From positions 178,219,411 through 178,283,410 of the forward strand of contig OY294068.1 in the NCBI GenBank assembly GCA_958510875.1: a stretch of 64,000 bases of DNA, written 5' to 3'. Positions 1 to 10,380 of this stretch are shown piece by piece (the first letter of the stretch is position 1; each line of letters starts with the position of its first letter). The notes below the pieces were generated by a model. The model was not told where the DNA came from. It saw only the letters and a program-made list of their open reading frames with translations, and did not search any database. Made by a program: the position numbers and the translations under genes. The DNA comes from Endomychus coccineus (taxonomy: Eukaryota > Arthropoda > Insecta > Coleoptera > Endomychidae).

Positions 1-397
1 GTACCCATTTTCAGCCAAAAAACTAAGAAAATAAGATTTTCATGAGGTGATGACTCTACTCCCGATCCGCCATTTTAAGTTTTCCTAATTAGACCTCAGA
101 TTCGTAATCAGCTACCTCGAAAACCCCCAAGTACCCATTTTCAGACAAAAAACTAAGAAAATAAGATTTTCATGAGGTGATGACTCTACTCCCGATCCGC
201 CATTTTTAATTTTCCCAAATAGACCTTAGATTCGTAATCAGCGATCTCGAAAACCCCCAAGTATATATTTTCAAGGCAAAATGTCCATTCTGAAAAAAGT
301 GCAATTTTCCATAACAAATGGCTCGACTTCCGGTTCGCCATGTTGAATTTCCTAAATTGGACCTCGAATTCGTGATCAGCGACCTCAAAAATCCCCG
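1..397. repeat. Tandem repeat, about 130-bp unit, at least three units
   Basis: Units start at 1, 131 and 261, each with GTA(C/T)(C/A)(C/T)ATTTTCA and ending in a block like CTCGAAAACCCCCAA. The first two units are almost identical. The third (261-397) is diverged and slightly longer, and a fourth start is visible at 398 (GTACAGATTTTCG) before similarity fades. The array runs off the left edge, so its full size is unknown. It looks like a short satellite or a repetitive element fragment; no coding capacity is apparent. Confidence 0.9.
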
Positions 398-939
398 AGT
401 ACAGATTTTCGATGTAAAATCATCATTTGAAAAATGTTTTTTTTTTTAATTCAATATTGGGGCACTTAACTGTCCCTAACCTCGTGGGGTTGAGTGCAAT
501 GAATACTCCTGGGGGTCCAAGAAACACGATGCAAAAAGAGTTATCCAAATCCGAGCTACTTTCTCACTTTTACACGTAGCCCGGCTTATTTACTGGACTA
601 ATAGTAATAAGGAAGCGTGTTCAGAACGTGATTTGTGAATGTGGCGCTTCTATTGGTTGAACAGAAATGGGTGGGAATATCGTCAAGTCTGTTTTACACA
701 ATTTAGATGAGCTAGCAATGACAGATATCCAAGCTCCGGGTAATAAAGTACACGGTCTATCGGGCTTCGGAGCGTCATCCATCCAGCGATCATTCACTGG
801 TCACGTGGCAACTATTTCTATTCGTGAATTGAAGTATTTCAGCTAAGATATCAATGCAAACCTAGGGTATACCTACTATAGCCTCGTTTTCTGAATCTCT
901 TACTGAACATTGTCACACCCAGAAAACCGTTCCAAGAAT
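398..939. other. Non-coding stretch, no gene recognised
   Basis: A T run at 437-448 and unremarkable unique-looking sequence. I see no ORF with a recognisable motif and no RNA gene. Confidence 0.5.
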
Positions 940-1930
940 TTTGGAAAGTGTTTGTAACACACTGAAATGAATGGCTAACCGGAAAAAATTTTACCCGCAT
1001 CATTAAAGGAAGAATAAGCAAAATATAAAAATATTATTGACGGTAATGAAGATAACTCTATAACATTACCAACCATTCGGGAGACCTTAAAGAAAATTAA
1101 GTAACATTTAGAACTGTACGAGATGAAAGTTGGTCATAAGCCTACTAACAGTGTTGGTGAATTTTTTTAAATGTTAAATCTTTAATAGCAACTAATAACG
1201 AACCCACACGGTATATAAATTAGACTATCTAGATTGCGGTGGAACTTATACAGGGATTTCGAAACAATATTCACAAAAGAGAATGTATGGTCAGAAACAT
1301 AGGGTTAAAAATAAAAACTTAGAATTGACTATAACTTCGAATATGAAAGAGTTAATATTGCAACCAAAGAAATCAATTATTATGAAAGATCTATATTGGA
1401 TATTGGCTCAGCAGAATCGGTTTACAATCATTGAGTCAAATTCACGAAAATTCAATTAATTAGGCAATTGCGAATGTCTACGTACTCCTTCATAATGCTC
1501 AAAGTTGTGAATATGTAGAAAGCAGACACTAATCAGTGATATTGGTGCAACAAAGCACATCTGTTCGAAATAGTAGGTACTTTATCGCAAAGGTAGTTGA
1601 TGCCTAGAGATATGATAAAAATTTATTTTGTGGTTGTTTATTGATACATATTCTTATATTTTGAACTACCTATACCGTGTTAAACTTTCAATTATCCGTG
1701 TTTTGTTCATTGTTGCGATGTAGTACTCTTTTATTGGAATAATTAATGCGATAAAGACGCTTGGTACTTAGTACAATTAGTTCAAGAATCTTGCGCCTTA
1801 GTTGATGTGAATTAGTTTCTAAACGTCTTCTGATGATGGTCTTGAGACCGAAACGTATGTAAATACGAAAATATAGTAGAAAAAATTGTTAAAGTGATCT
1901 ATTCCCTAAGACTTTACATAATAACTTATA
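940..1930 (+). pseudogene. Penelope-like element A, copy 1: decayed RT/GIY-YIG 3' part
   Basis: This stretch aligns by eye, block by block, with the better copy at 49.7-50.74 kb. Shared blocks include the linker after the RT (ACACTGAAATGAATGGCTA), the GIY-YIG start (TATATAAATTAGACTATCTAGATTG and following, matching the YKLNCLDCDGTY region) and the terminal hammerhead block. The frame is destroyed by many indels and stops, so it makes no protein. In PLEs the protein has an RT domain followed by a GIY-YIG endonuclease. The copy lacks the RT and is 5' truncated at about 940; its 3' similarity ends near 1930. Confidence 0.8.
1824..1867 (+). ncRNA. Decayed hammerhead ribozyme in PLE-A copy 1
   Basis: Core elements occur in order: CTGATGA 1830-1836, an extra T, stem II GGTC 1838-1841 / GACC 1846-1849 with loop TTGA, GAAAC 1850-1854, a 4-nt loop, then GTA 1859-1861 as the cleavage triplet. 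Stem I would be GTCTT 1825-1829 with AATAC 1862-1866, which contains one C/T mismatch. The partner copy at 50.65 kb pairs perfectly here. Hammerheads are an established feature of PLE terminal regions; activity here is doubtful. Confidence 0.75.
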
Positions 1931-1934
1931 CCTG

Positions 1935-2870
1935 GGTCAAGAATCATTAATATAGAAAAATTTTACTATGAAAAAATGCGGGAATATTGGTTTCAAATGC
2001 ATTGATCTTCATATTTAAATCTATACACTGGTAAGAATAAAACCGCTACCATACCAAATAAACACATTCAAATTAATGTTCTCTGCATTACCTCCCAGTT
2101 CTGGAGAGATACTCTCATATTAGCATCATAATATCAAAATGCAGCTGCTACTATGAGAAAACAACGCAATTTTGGTAATTATGAGATGCGCGAATTAGAT
2201 TTGATATTATTATTTAAATGAGGCCATTAAACGAATGCGGCAATACATTTTGCTCTGCGGTTTTTAGAATATCGCGTATAAACGGCAGAGACTTCACGGG
2301 GTCTCCAGCCCGTGAAATTGTATTGCGTTCCGCCATTCGAATCCTATTGAGGGTGAAGCTTGTATGACATTAAACTTCGCCACCTTTCACAGAACTTCTT
2401 ACTGACCTCACTGTACACCCATTAAGTTAATTTCCGTTTGTACACTAACATATTCCAGTTTTTATTTCACGCTTCTATTTTCCAGAAGTTAAAACTTGGT
2501 TTTTCTCCATTCACATTGTTTGATATGGTCATTTCCACAACAATTATATGCGATGCTAGAAACTTGAAATGGCTCACTCAAACGTATCCATTTTCTTGTA
2601 CTTGAAACATGCTTTTGTTCACAATATGTAATACAACATAATCAATTGTGTAATATGTTGCTTTTCATGATAATCGAATGAAGCTTGAAGTTACTTTAGA
2701 ATGTATCACGCTATCCGTTACTTTGTTTGGATGATTATATTTAACTGATGAGAAATCAAATTCGTCAGAACGAATGGAAACTGTTGAACAAAATATCCTT
2801 TCAAATAATAATAGAGTAATAATTGTGTTATATCTGTTCGGAACAAATATGACAAAAAAGCAACGGACAT
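1935..2870. other. Non-coding stretch with one foldback
   Basis: No convincing gene. The 71-codon reading frame on the minus strand at 2665-2880 has no recognisable domain. The one structured block, an imperfect inverted repeat at about 2231-2345, is listed separately. Confidence 0.45.
2231..2345. repeat. Imperfect inverted repeat with GC-rich hairpin centre
   Basis: The outer arms CGAATG..CG..GCAATACA (from about 2234) and TGTATTGCGTTCCGCCATTCG (to about 2340) are complementary with small bulges. An inner hairpin TCACGGG...CCCGTGA lies at about 2294-2316. It has the geometry of a small foldback or MITE. I could not identify a target duplication or a family. Confidence 0.5.
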
Positions 2871-2879
2871 CGTGATTCA

Positions 2880-3540
2880 TTCTAAAGTTGCTTCGAGCTT
2901 CAGGAGTTTATTGGATTATCAGATGTTCCACAGGGTTCTACTTTGTGCCATATCTTGTGAAATAATATGTACCTATCAAGCTACTTGTATCTACAAACTT
3001 TGCAGGCCGATGACGGCAACATTTTTGGTAACCCCTTCCACAAGAACCTGGAATTTCAATAGAATATCCTATCACTGGAAGAATGGTGTATAAATAACCC
3101 ACAATTATCCTACCTTTTTCAGAGAAGGTCAAGAGAAGAAGTTGGTTGTAAGTCACGTGAATCTTGGAATCACTATGAACAATCAACTATCATGATCAGC
3201 AATACATATTTCATGAAATCCTTCGAAACTCCAGACAGTCAGCTCTTTCTTGAAGACCTACATCCGTCCTATAGTGGAATATGGCGTATCGATTTGGTGT
3301 TCCTCTCCCATCAAAGACATGCACCCTCTTGAGAATGTTTAGCGAAGAGCTATATAACATGTCTCAACATCCTTATGACGTACGGTTACAACGGCTCACT
3401 ATATCCTGTTTGACCAAAAGGAGCAAAAGCGGTGATGCTATCTTATCTCACCGAATTTTGCATAAACCTTTCCAATTGATTAATGCTACATTGTTCGCAT
3501 TAAACACTGATGTTAGACTTCGAGAACACATTTGATAACC
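2880..3540 (+). pseudogene. Non-LTR retrotransposon RT relic
   Basis: Around 2917 one frame reads SDVPQGSTLCHIL, matching the RT motif (S/N)GVPQGSxLxPxLF, followed by ADDGN at about 3008 in place of the catalytic (Y/F)ADD. A third block near 3246 reads FLKTYIRPIVEYGVSIW, the usual RT C-terminal segment before the LExVQRR helix (LENVQRRA-like at 3331). The three blocks lie in different frames with stops between them, so this is a decayed fragment of a jockey/CR1-type element. It is 5' truncated and has no identified tail. Confidence 0.75.
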
Positions 3541-3584
3541 TGAAATCTATCTGTTAGTGGTCCAGTCGTGCTGCCATCAAGGTA

Positions 3585-4547
3585 CTGAAAAAGATGACGC
3601 AAGCAAAGTTCATTCCCATGTAGTTGGCAAATAAACCACTGAAGAGGACGTATCAGTTCTGATTCTGGGAGTCTTATAACACCTCCTTTGTATCCGGCAT
3701 TGACATTGGTACTGTCACAACCAATACATGTCAGATACTCAAGACTGATATCATTGGTTCTGAAAAAGGTCAGGATGGCTTCTTCAATTTTTTCTGCAGA
3801 ACCCGGAACGGAATAACGTGCCCTAAATATTGTGAACTTGGCTCTTCTATCAACGACAGATGTTCTTATACGAAAACACGACGATGGTTCTTCCCATCAT
3901 GAACTTCCATTCCGAAGGTCTTATCTTTTCTTCCGTCAAAAAATAACGCACAAACTAGTTTGGGCTTATCTGTTGTTTCCAATTCACGACGAACTTTTAT
4001 TCTTTCTCTTTGAATTGTACGTTCATCAATTACCTCTGATGTATCTTCTTTCGTAATTATACCAAAATCTTGTAAAACGACAGAGGCAATGGCAGCAGTA
4101 GCTCGATTGGAAACCCCAAATCTATCACATGTTTCGAAAAATGTTGGTTATTCATTGCTCATTTGAGGTTGTGTAGCACGTTCTTTGGTTGAAGGTCCAG
4201 GCTGATCGAATGGTTCATCAGTATCAGCCAACTTTCATTTTGGTGTATGCTGCAATTCATTGTCACTTTCTGAGGATGAATATGATGGTTCAAGATTTAA
4301 TTTGAGATCAACCATTGATTTTGCTTCGCTATAAGAAGACAGTCGACGATCCTGCACCTGCTTCATCACAACGTGCTGTAAGCGTAGTATTAACTTCAGC
4401 CTTCTTTTCTTCTCGTATCGGAAACTGTTTGCTCATAACAGTATCAACGTTTCCGATATACATTTTCCTAACGGTTCTTTGATCTGTGATAAAACTATGT
4501 TCAGTTATGGGTACTTTTCGTATCTTCCCACACTTGCACATTAGCAA
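3585..4547 (-). pseudogene. Decayed repetitive protein of an insect transposon-like family, function not assigned
   Basis: Read on the minus strand, a protein is followed through three in-frame stops and at least one frameshift (near 3810). It starts with an acidic Ser-rich region (SSSESDNELQ, about 4275), then FETCDRFGVSNRATAAIASV, then LFFDGRKDKTFGM (about 3930). The most conserved part is TCIGCDSTNVNAGYKGGVIR and WFICQLHGNELCLRHLF up to YLDGSTTGP near 3590. I recognise this combination from multi-copy hypothetical proteins in aphids and other invertebrates, presumably mobile-element encoded with an RNase H-like core, but cannot assign a superfamily. A frame at 4329-4547 may be its N-terminal part. 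Confidence 0.6.
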
Positions 4548-4559
4548 ACATCAGGTATA

Positions 4560-6170
4560 ATTCAAGGTCACGTTGAAGACAGGAGATTATATTTAAAAAA
4601 TCTGAAAAAAATTGTAGGTCACCACCATCCCCAAAGACAAGTTTTTGAAAGTAATGCTATTCGAATTTTTAAATTTAATTTTTTCGCCCCACTCTAATAC
4701 ATATACCAATTATTCTGGAAAACATCAATAATAACACTAAAAATATATTCAACTTTCCGAATCAGGCTGGTTCTCCAAACACGCATTCATGATTCACGAG
4801 TCGAGTTCTCACATTATGCTCAATACGAAACGATGTCATGCGAATTTAGAATCTGTATTTAGTTGAAAAACTAAATAGGAAATGAAGATATCACAGACAG
4901 GTTGATCGTAGTAGTACATTTCCAACGGAATAAATACAAAGAGCTCAATGACTCGATAGCTATGCTATCCGTGTCTACCCCAGGGATAAATTCCACTTTA
5001 CAATCGTTACTGATTAGTTAATGATGAAAATAAACTTCTCTGAAATACATTACAAGACGAACTGGTAACATTTGTTACCATCCGTTGTCATTAGCGTAAT
5101 GAAACACATGTATTTTGCTTCATCCAATTTTATTTTTCCATTCAGCGAATTCTTCAACAAATGTATCAGGTTTAATTTCGGTGAGATTATTTTCGTCGAA
5201 TGGAAATTCATTTGGAATTTTAAAAAAATTGAGGCGTATTTTAATGATGTAATCTTGTTGGAATATTCAGAATTGGTTTATTAACATAAGCATTTCTTTA
5301 TTCCGAGACTTTCTTCACAAATACAAAAATAACTCATTGCATTTCTTCACACGATCTCTACTTGGTGATAATTATTCATCATCATAATGAAATAAAACAC
5401 TTTCTTGATCATTTATCACGTACTTTCGGCACCATTATCCAACGAAACGAAGATTTAGGATGTCCAATACTTCCAGCCAGTTGAGTAAGCCTAGTTCATA
5501 ATAAAATACTAGTCTGGATATAGTGTTATGTATTGAAAATGTTGCTCTTAGAAACGTCTACCTGGTTCTCAACATTTTTTTTATTTGCATTCATGACACT
5601 CTTGTGAATCTGTATTGATTCAATTTTCAATTTCAATTCTATATTTTGATTATGCAAAATTTCAATATTTCTCAAATGCGAAAAATAAAGTCCATGTATC
5701 CAAAGAAATTAGAAAGAATACTTGAGTTTGGCGGTTTGACAGTTTTGAGCGATGCGACCCATATGAAACTATTACTATCTGGACATGTCAACTCATGATC
5801 TCCAGGTTGACTGTACTTTCCAATTTTATCTTCAGCATTGAAAAAAAGATGAAACTTTTCCTGTTTTGAACCCAAAATATATTACCGAAATATATTTAGG
5901 TGGTGGATCGTTTGATATTATTAATAGATATATGATGCAATATAAATAGCAGCAAATTTCCTTAGTTCATGGGTTATTGATTTTAGAGTTATTGTTCCAA
6001 TAGCGTTTAATTTTTTATTCAGATTTTCTTCAGAAAGTAAGAGTGTTGCAGCTCCATCTATTTTTGAATCATGAGCAGCTACGTTGAGTTCGAGTTCAAC
6101 CCGACAAGACTATAAACCAGGTACATATACAAAATCAAGCGTTTAAATCAAATTCAATTTTTGAAAATAT
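4560..6170. other. Non-coding stretch, no gene recognised
   Basis: AT-rich sequence. Short frames at 5072-5284 (+) and 5672-5875 (-) have no motif, no signal peptide and no splice context that I can support. I see no RNA gene or terminal inverted repeat. Confidence 0.4.
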
Positions 6171-6179
6171 ATGTAACTT

Positions 6180-6498
6180 CAAGACAAAGTACGCAGTAAG
6201 AAACTCTCTGGAAGATGAGTTCACCTAAGAATGGAATTTTGATGTCTTACGATGTTTCAAATATGCATTAAAATATTCTGTGACATTTTGATAACAAAAA
6301 TTCTAGAAAAAACACATACGAATCCTGTTATAAAAACCGAGATAGAACAAGCTTTTGATCTTTGCCCTAGCCGAAGTTATTGTCAATTTAATAATGAAAC
6401 AATGAATCAGCTATGGAATCCACATATTTCAATGTATTTTATTGAAGAGACTATGAGTTCCCTTCTGGCTGGAAACTTATTCATTGCTGGTTTAGATA
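6180..6498 (+). pseudogene. Penelope-like element B, RT fragment (part 1 of 3)
   Basis: The frame from 6252 contains TKILEKTHTNPVIKTEIEQA and then SRSYCQFNNETMNQL...ISMYFIEETM. This corresponds to the PLE RT segment that runs from palm helix B to the (F/Y)QFNxxxYxQxxGTPMGSPIS motif and the following membrane-like helix; the GTPMGSP part is degraded to WNPH. Just upstream (about 6238) a frame gives MSYDVSN, the first catalytic Asp block. The sequence is cut at a TA by the mariner at 6499 and resumes at 7353 with YIDDVLSF. It belongs to a different PLE family from the copies at 1 kb, 16 kb and 50 kb. Confidence 0.75.
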
Positions 6499-7352
6499 CG
6501 AGGGCAAGGTGAAAAATTGAACAAAAAATGATTCATCTGGTCAAAACTTATTTTATTTCTCGAAATTATCTCCTTGTAGCCAGATACACTTTTCCTAATT
6601 CTTCGATCCCTTCCAATTAATACGATTTCGGCAATCCTTCAAAATAGGCTTTGTTTTCAGCGATGACCGCATCGTTGGAGAAAAGTCTCTCTCCGAAGAG
6701 CCATTTCTTGATGTTTGTAAATAGATAAAAATCGCAGAGGGCTAAATCTGGAGAATATGGTGGATGACAAAGCAATTCGTAGCGCAATGCATGCCATTGC
6801 GACTGCGGACCTGTGCGCCGTTGCCTTGTCCTGGTGAAAGAGCACGTTTTACAACGCCAAATGCAACCGCTTTCGCTTCAAATAGAGCAAATGCGACACC
6901 CAACTGACAGATAGCTCTCTCATCATCAAAAATTTTCCATACCCGTTCGTTTGAGATGCCCATAGGCTCAGACATCTCGTACACTTCAACTTGCCGATCG
7001 TTCAATATCATTTTATTGACAATTTCTGGCGTTGTAAACTGAATTGAACGACAAGAATATTTGACGTCCTTTGTGGTTTCACTACGCAACGAGAATCAGT
7101 GAACCAGTTGTGAATTCCAATTCCAAACCAATCTATGGTGAGTATTCCCCATAATGTTTTATCAAGACGCGAGATTCACCTTTTTCCACGTTTACAAAAA
7201 TCTTCAAGGTTGCTTGGCTTTGATGGATGCCAAAACAGAACTGACAATTTTGATGCGTTCTAGTTAAAGATGATACTTCACAAATTTCACATGGGATTTT
7301 CGATTGTGGCACCATCTGTTTTATTTTTTAGGAAACTACCACTTTGCCCTCA
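6499..7352 (-). mobile_element. Internally deleted mariner (DD34D) inserted in PLE-B
   Basis: The termini are inverted: CGAGGGCAAGGTG at 6499 and, on the other strand, TGAGGGCAAAGTG at 7352, flanked by TA (6497-6498 and 7353-7354). The minus strand holds a broken transposase. HQDKATAHRSAVAMA near 6840 carries the second catalytic Asp, followed in a shifted frame by YELLCHPPYSPDLALCDFYL; the D of LCDFYL is the third Asp, a mariner DD34D arrangement. Further upstream lie a helix-turn-helix-like part (FTTPEIVNKM...DRQVEVYEMSEPMGISNERV) and an N-terminal fragment at 7133-7315. At 854 bp it is shorter than a full mariner (about 1.3 kb), so the middle is lost and it is inactive. Confidence 0.88.
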
Positions 7353-7578
7353 TATATAGATGATGTTTTATCTTTTTCTTCGAACAACTTCAATATCCTG
7401 ACATTAATTTCAATCTATATACAGAGAAAGATAGCAAGATAAACTTTCTAGACCTTATCCTCATCACTTTCAAAATTCATAGAAAATCTACATTCCTGGA
7501 TACAACTTGCTAATTCTTCTTTCAGTCCACATAATCACAAACAGGCAGCATCCAATTCAATGATATATGGAGCCTTCC
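7353..7578 (+). pseudogene. Penelope-like element B, RT fragment (part 2 of 3)
   Basis: Reading from 7353: YIDDVLSFSSNNF, the RT catalytic YxDD motif, then DSKINFLDLILITFKIHRKS and TFLDTT, then in a shifted frame HNHKQAASNSMIYGAFP. This is the typical PLE order after the YxDD box. The start abuts the mariner right end and the end is the duplicated target ATATATGGAGCCTTCC (7563-7578), after which an insertion begins. Small indels break the frame. Confidence 0.75.
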
Positions 7579-8160
7579 CAATACAAAAATGTTCAGTATA
7601 ACCTTAAAAATATTATTCAAATATCACAATCTTGACTCTTGATTTATCGTCCTAGTCGTATTGCATATTCTTAGGTTTACGTCCTGCCACTAATATTGAA
7701 GTCCTTTTATGTATGTTCGGCGCCGGTAAAAGTTCTCCCTTCTCTGCTTATGAAGCTCATGCACAACTTATTATCTACTCATCTTATCAATCTAGTGTAG
7801 AATTAATGTTTTGGGTATATTCACAGGATTTGGAGTTATACCTGCTTTGTTGTTGTTGCGGATGATGAGGGCCTCTTCTTAGAAGGTTCCATAGCTATTA
7901 TCCGCCGTTTCAAAGTCTCAATTCTACTACTAATATCATTTAGTTTAGTTTAGTCCAGACCGTTCATCGTCTTATTGATGTCTTTCAATTCATTTCTGTT
8001 TTCCCTCACACTATCACTGATTGTTTTATACTCTGATTTTATATAGGTTTCCATTCCATTATATTTATTCTGAATGTCCGTCAGATGTTTATCCATGGTG
8101 AGAATAATCTTCTCGTTCTTTAATTTATGTTCATTCAGATCCTTATCGGCAGCTTTGATA
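7579..8160. mobile_element. 582-bp insertion in PLE-B with 16-17 bp target duplication
   Basis: The PLE-B sequence ATATATGGAGCCTTCC (7563-7578) recurs as ATATATGGAGCCTTTCC (8161-8177), and the PLE-B protein continues directly after the second copy. The intervening segment is therefore an insertion with a target-site duplication of the length usual for target-primed non-LTR retrotransposition. It has no poly(A) or simple-repeat tail at either end and no inverted termini. It contains one minus-strand coiled-coil reading frame. Confidence 0.75.
7836..8160 (-). pseudogene. Coiled-coil ORF (possible retrotransposon ORF1 fragment)
   Basis: The minus-strand frame begins at the insertion boundary and runs to TAA at 7836, with one internal TAA after KTMNGLD (about 7950). 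The protein is hydrophilic and heptad-like: MDKHLTDIQNKYNGMETYI, then SVRENRNELKDINKTMNGLD, then TKLNDISSRIETLKRRI and a basic tail (EPSKKRP). This resembles the coiled-coil trimerisation segment of ORF1-type proteins. No RRM or zinc knuckle is present, so the assignment is tentative. Confidence 0.45.
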
Positions 8161-8530
8161 ATATATGGAGCCTTTCCACTTTTTCTCTTTCTTAAGAACT
8201 TAAATGAAGAATTAGATATATTCAAGGTTGAATCCATCAACATTGAATTTCAACCTCAAATTATATCCAAATTGATTGACAGAAAGAAGCAGAAAAATAT
8301 CCTGTAACAAAAAATTCTGTTTCCACATCAATATACGAAACATATTTCAGTTACATGAGTGAAAAAATCGCAGACATTTTATCGAAACATAATCTAAAAG
8401 GTAGCTCTCAACCACAAAATGAATTGTTTTATATTTTGTCCAATGGTATAGATGAAATGGATAAGTTTAATAAAGCTGGAGCATTTTGCATGAACAAAGT
8501 AGAAGTTTCAAAGGAAACACACTAGAATCA
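8161..8530 (+). pseudogene. Penelope-like element B, RT thumb to GIY-YIG linker (part 3 of 3)
   Basis: The frame continues the PLE-B protein after the insertion: KNLNEELDIFKVESINIEF then PQIISKLIDRKKQKNI (8196-8303). In a shifted frame from about 8344 it reads TYFSYMSEKIADILSKHNLK then LFYILSNGIDEMDKFNKAGA. This is the PLE linker (YxxxxSEKIAxILxKHN...NGxDKxDKFxKSGVY) leading into GIY-YIG. The nuclease itself is not recognisable after about 8530, so the copy is 3' truncated or eroded. Confidence 0.72.
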
Positions 8531-8539
8531 GTATAAATT

Positions 8540-10380
8540 TCCAAAGGTATAAAAAATAACTACAGTGAAATTTTGAATGATTCATTAAACTTTTATTACA
8601 GCATTATTTTTGATGTATTCAATCCCAGAAATGTATTTTCCCATATTCAAATAGAAATCTCACTTGTTATTTGTATCTTATTTTAATCACAAATATCTCA
8701 AGATCTTTCATGATTATTCATATATCAGTATCGTTTTGAAGATGACACGCTAAGTCGTCGCATTGGTGTTTCTATAATACATGTGATAAAAAAAGTGTTA
8801 TAACAAAATGTTCGTTTGGTAGTAACTGAAATAATTGCGTTATCTTACATTCAAGATGTTGATGGTTTTTGTATCAATATTTACAGGCGTTCCTCTCTAT
8901 CATAACATATAATTGGGGTTGAAGGAATCTAGTTTGATTCCTTGAGGGGATGAGTTGATGAATTATTTCATAATTAGAAACATGAGCTCGAAAAACAAGT
9001 TATAACATATCGCACATGTGTCATGTCGTACATGTAATTTGCAAGTTTCAAATTGTATTACGCGGTACGGTTTTTTGATGTTCGCCAACCGACGTGTTCA
9101 ACACGTACCAATTGTATTTAAATTATTGTACCCACCCTTCACTCGTTGGGGAGTTGTGAATCTGGCTTATGCAGATTGATAACGGAACGACGGTAGGGCA
9201 AAAACGCCATGTCCACATGTGCAGCTTACGCCACTAATGAGATAACGCATGGGTAAACAGCTTTACGTAATTGGATATTATTCAGATGCAACCTTCCAAG
9301 CTCTAGAGATTTCTACTTTCCTAGCTTCAGATCTGAGAAGCTCCACTTATAGCTTGTTTCTACGAGGCATTATCCGCAACACCTGCTTGGGCCCTCTAGA
9401 ACTCCTCATATGTATGTGTTCATAATTGTAACTGATTTTTCTCCACCTTTTATCGATAATTCGGTATTGTGAGAGTGACAAGATCTAGCATCAAAATCAT
9501 AAAGACGTCTATGAAGTAGGAAGATCAAAATCGGCAAAATCATAAACGAACAAATGGGGAACTAGAACTCATTTTAAGGCTAATTAAGTATATGAATTAG
9601 ATATCAAATAGTTCAAGTATTCTCCGAAAAACGACTGTTCTTCTACTTAGGCAGAACATGAGTGGAAACAAATTTCGAACAATTAAAATATTCTATTCGT
9701 CTATCGAGTAATTGAAGGCTCAAAAGTCTGGCAGACCTTTTACTTCCCAGAAAAAGATCTTAAGTATCCAACTAAGTGCCCTCATTACAAATTGAATGCT
9801 TTGTGCATATTCTAGAAATGACAAATTTAGTGAGCGAAACATCAGCGGAAAAAATCTTCAAATATTAAAAATAGCAAATGAAATTTATTTCATTAACTAT
9901 CGCTGTATTTACTTAGTAGCCGTTGATTGGAATATAGAACTGGATGAGTTCATATTAAAAACATGCAATGAAATAGAATTGAAACATGGATCAATTTATA
10001 GATCCTAGTCAAATAATCTTGAGTGGTTAATGAGTAGTAAGTTACAACGGGATTTCTGAAAATAGTTTACACATAATAGAGTTATAAGTGGTGTTTCGGG
10101 TGGAATATATTAAGTAAATTGAATTTGACCGACACGAGGTGTAAACTATTAAATGAAGGAGGCTTCTATAACAATAGAGAATTTAATTCCAAAGTAGCGC
10201 ACTTAATTATTAATCATTAACGAGCCTTTAATTAGTCGATGGACGTAAGCTATTTACATTGTTTCAACAATTTTTCCGCTTATGTACTGTACACTTATGT
10301 CTGAGGTAGGTACAGAACAGACGTTTTTGGAAAAATGCATCCTATTTGAAATGGTACCCAATATAATTATAGAAATGTAA
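8540..10380. other. Non-coding stretch, no gene recognised
   Basis: No ORF with a recognisable domain; the 70-codon frame at 9796-10008 has none. A GC-richer block at about 9060-9240 contains the short palindrome CGTGTTCAACACG but no further structure that I can support. Confidence 0.4.

Noticed and set aside
2750..2820. CTGATGAGAAATC...GGAAAC as another hammerhead
   Set aside because: No stem II can form between CTGATGA and GGAAAC and no cleavage triplet or stem I follows in the right place.
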